Source: Flavobacterium undicola (lineage in GTDB: Bacteria > Bacteroidota > Bacteroidia > Flavobacteriales > Flavobacteriaceae). Taken from it: a stretch of DNA of 64,000 nt. The notes beneath the pieces were generated by a model. That model searched no databases and was not told the origin of the DNA. It saw only the letters and a list, made by a program, of their open reading frames with translations. Positions within the stretch are counted from its first letter, which is position 1. Each line of letters starts with the position of its first letter. A program made the position numbers and the translations under genes. The stretch covers positions 1-64,000 of the forward strand of contig NZ_JAAAPM020000025.1 in assembly GCF_009909155.2 (NCBI RefSeq). Reading direction: 5' to 3'. Of the stretch, positions 62,570 through 64,000 are shown in pieces.

Positions 62570-62902
62570 TTAAGCTGTTTGATCCTCTACAACTCCATCC
62601 GGTGCATTTTTCTTTACGGATTCAATGCCGTTTTCTCGGGAAGCAACCGACTCATACATTTCGCTACTTCCAATAATTTGACCATTGGTAGCTTTTAAAT
62701 TAAAATAATATTTCCCGTTTGACGATTCTTTACGTTCGTATCGGCCATCTTCCTGAGAATTTTTTCTAACCGATTCAATTCCGTTCTCACAGGCAGCTTT
62801 AGTTGTATAGCCCTCACTTGCTAAAATTGTCTGACCATTGCCTGCTTTCAAGTTGAACTGAAACTCACCATTAACTCTTTTTGTAATTACAAATTTTCCC
62901 AT
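62570..62902 (-). CDS. YegP-like DUF1508 protein
   Basis: 110 residues, two tandem DUF1508 repeats (FQFNLKAGNGQTILASEGY and YYFNLKATNGQIIGSSEMY), each with a C-terminal ENGIESV segment. Small cytoplasmic protein of unknown function, sometimes stress-linked. Single gene. Confidence 0.9.
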   Translation of the reverse strand: MGKFVITKRVNGEFQFNLKAGNGQTILASEGYTTKAACENGIESVRKNSQEDGRYERKESSNGKYYFNLKATNGQIIGSSEMYESVASRENGIESVKKNAPDGVVEDQTA

Positions 62903-63019
62903 TTTTTTTTAAAATTTTGATTTATAATCTCTATTTATCTAAAAATCAACATTTTTAGATGTTTTTATTAAACTGAATTAAAAATAATAAAAAAAACAAA
63001 GCAAAACTGTAGAAGTTAA

Positions 63020-63964
63020 TCAGGAAATCATCAAATTAACTTCTTGATTAAATTCTAAAGGAGATTCGTGTTCGAAGAAAATCACTTTTCTGTCAAAAAC
63101 GGCTTTGATAAGATAATAACCGCCTTTAAAATAAGATTGTTTGACCAATACATTCATCAAACCATTTTCGGCTACTTTTAATTGATGTGGGTAGAGTAAA
63201 ACCAATTCATCTTCACCGTCAACAGCTATAAGTTGCGATAATTTGAGTTCGTTTACTTCTCCAAAAAGAGAAGCCACGTATTTATTAATTGGATTGTTGT
63301 ATAAGTTATAGGAATCGGCTTTATCAACCATTTTTCCGTTTTGTAACACAATCGTTTCGTCAGCAAAAGAAAGCGCATCAGTACTATCATGCGTGGCTAC
63401 AATACAGGTAATTCCTTGTGCTTTTAGATAAGCAAATAAATTGCGTCGTAACGCATTTTTTCTAAAATTATCAATATGACTAAAAGGCTCGTCGAGCAAT
63501 AAGACTTCAGGTTCTAAGGCTAAAACTCTGGCTAAAGCCACACGTTGTTGCTGACCTCCGCTTAGGTATTTTGCTTTCACATCGGCAAACTCCGTCATTT
63601 CGACAATTTCCAGCAATTCTTTGATGCGTCCTTTTTTTATTTCAGGAAAAATATTCGACAAATATTTCCCCACATTCTCTGCCACCGTAATATAAGGCAT
63701 CAGGTCAAAATCCTGAGACAAATATTTCATAAAAGGCATTCCGGGAACCAAATGAAAACGAGTCCCTAAAACCTCTTCTTCATTCCAAAAAATCTGTCCT
63801 TCATCTAAATCGTATAAGCCATAAATCAATTTCAGCAAAGTACTTTTCCCGCAACCGCTTTCGCCAATTACAGCAATATTTTGTCCTTTTTCAATAGAAA
63901 AATGAATATTTTGAACCACTGGTTTTTCGGTATAACCAAAGGAGATATTTTGAACTTGCAGCAT
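63020..63964 (-). CDS. ABC transporter ATPase
   Basis: 314 residues. Walker A GESGCGKSTLLKL, signature LSGGQQQRVALARV, Walker B VLLLDEPFSH and H-loop VATHDSTD. The C-terminal ~80 residues look like a short TOBE-type domain (ELVLLYPHQLKVAENG). This build resembles importers for iron, sulfate or polyamines. The membrane partner is not in the window. Confidence 0.88.
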   Translation of the reverse strand: MLQVQNISFGYTEKPVVQNIHFSIEKGQNIAVIGESGCGKSTLLKLIYGLYDLDEGQIFWNEEEVLGTRFHLVPGMPFMKYLSQDFDLMPYITVAENVGKYLSNIFPEIKKGRIKELLEIVEMTEFADVKAKYLSGGQQQRVALARVLALEPEVLLLDEPFSHIDNFRKNALRRNLFAYLKAQGITCIVATHDSTDALSFADETIVLQNGKMVDKADSYNLYNNPINKYVASLFGEVNELKLSQLIAVDGEDELVLLYPHQLKVAENGLMNVLVKQSYFKGGYYLIKAVFDRKVIFFEHESPLEFNQEVNLMIS

Positions 63965-63990
63965 TTTAAAAGAATGTTTTTTTGAGATTG

Positions 63991-63998
63991 CAAAGATA
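63991..63998 (-). promoter_or_regulatory. -7 element of the ABC ATPase gene
   Basis: TATCTTTG on the minus strand, 26 bp before the ATG at 63964. Confidence 0.6.
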
Positions 63999-64000
63999 GA

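Overview
This window comes from a Bacteroidota chromosome, most likely a Flavobacterium or a close relative. The reasons are low GC content, -7 promoter elements of the form TAnnTTTG in front of housekeeping genes, a type IX secretion (T9SS) C-terminal domain, SprB-type repeats, several TonB-receptor-like barrel proteins with carboxypeptidase-regulatory domains, and Flavobacteriia-type housekeeping genes (lipA, lpxK, fabH, argS, ffh, folD).

Layout. Bases 1-1832 hold the 3' part of a large secreted repeat protein with a T9SS tail, followed by insertion-sequence debris. Bases 2247-4145 encode a transglutaminase-like lipoprotein. Bases 4.7-16 kb form an accessory island. It has two units that each start with a small unannotated peptide gene (54 and 50 codons) sharing one leader (MNLENxLLEKFQxEELEKR) and one upstream block. 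Each peptide gene is followed by a hairpin and then by envelope or maturation genes: three proteins with an N-terminal carboxypeptidase-regulatory domain, an HTTM membrane protein, a protein joining an isoprenyl-diphosphate-synthase-like half to a terpene-cyclase-like half, a PqqD-like/M50 membrane protease, and a Wzy_C/TPR membrane protein. I read this as an undescribed RiPP-like (ribosomally made, modified peptide) system. The island is bracketed by direct repeats of about 0.6 kb, each carrying the divergent 5' ends of the transglutaminase gene and a second Wzy_C/TPR gene. Each gene is complete on one side and truncated on the other.

Bases 16.5-28.5 kb carry a second peptide-linked envelope locus: the complete Wzy_C/TPR gene, an NVEALA-like Cys-rich exported peptide, a BF3164-like propeller lipoprotein, a thioredoxin-like lipoprotein, another carboxypeptidase-regulatory protein, a frameshifted DUF1573 gene, an MG2-like protein, an outer-membrane beta-barrel protein, and a signal peptidase I whose C-terminus has been replaced by the end of the T9SS protein at the window start. 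An IS5-family element with a dead transposase follows.

Bases 29.8-64 kb are mostly core genome: lipA, a gap homologue, a hybrid kinase, purine nucleoside phosphorylase, lpxK, a YoeB-type toxin-antitoxin pair, a Nif3-like gene, a coiled-coil 'zinc ribbon' gene without its cysteines, rluF, a PQQ-like propeller, a small membrane/regulator operon, a TlpA-like lipoprotein, a second copy of the beta-barrel gene, a GntR/ABC operon with its probable operator, a second hybrid kinase, folD, ffh, argS, another TonB-type barrel, fabH, a YegP-like gene and an ABC ATPase. A promoter motif (AACAGTT repeated at 10-bp spacing) lies in front of the Wzy_C gene (in both repeat copies) and of the second barrel gene at 46-49 kb, which suggests shared control of the two loci. 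I saw no convincing tRNA, rRNA or CRISPR array.
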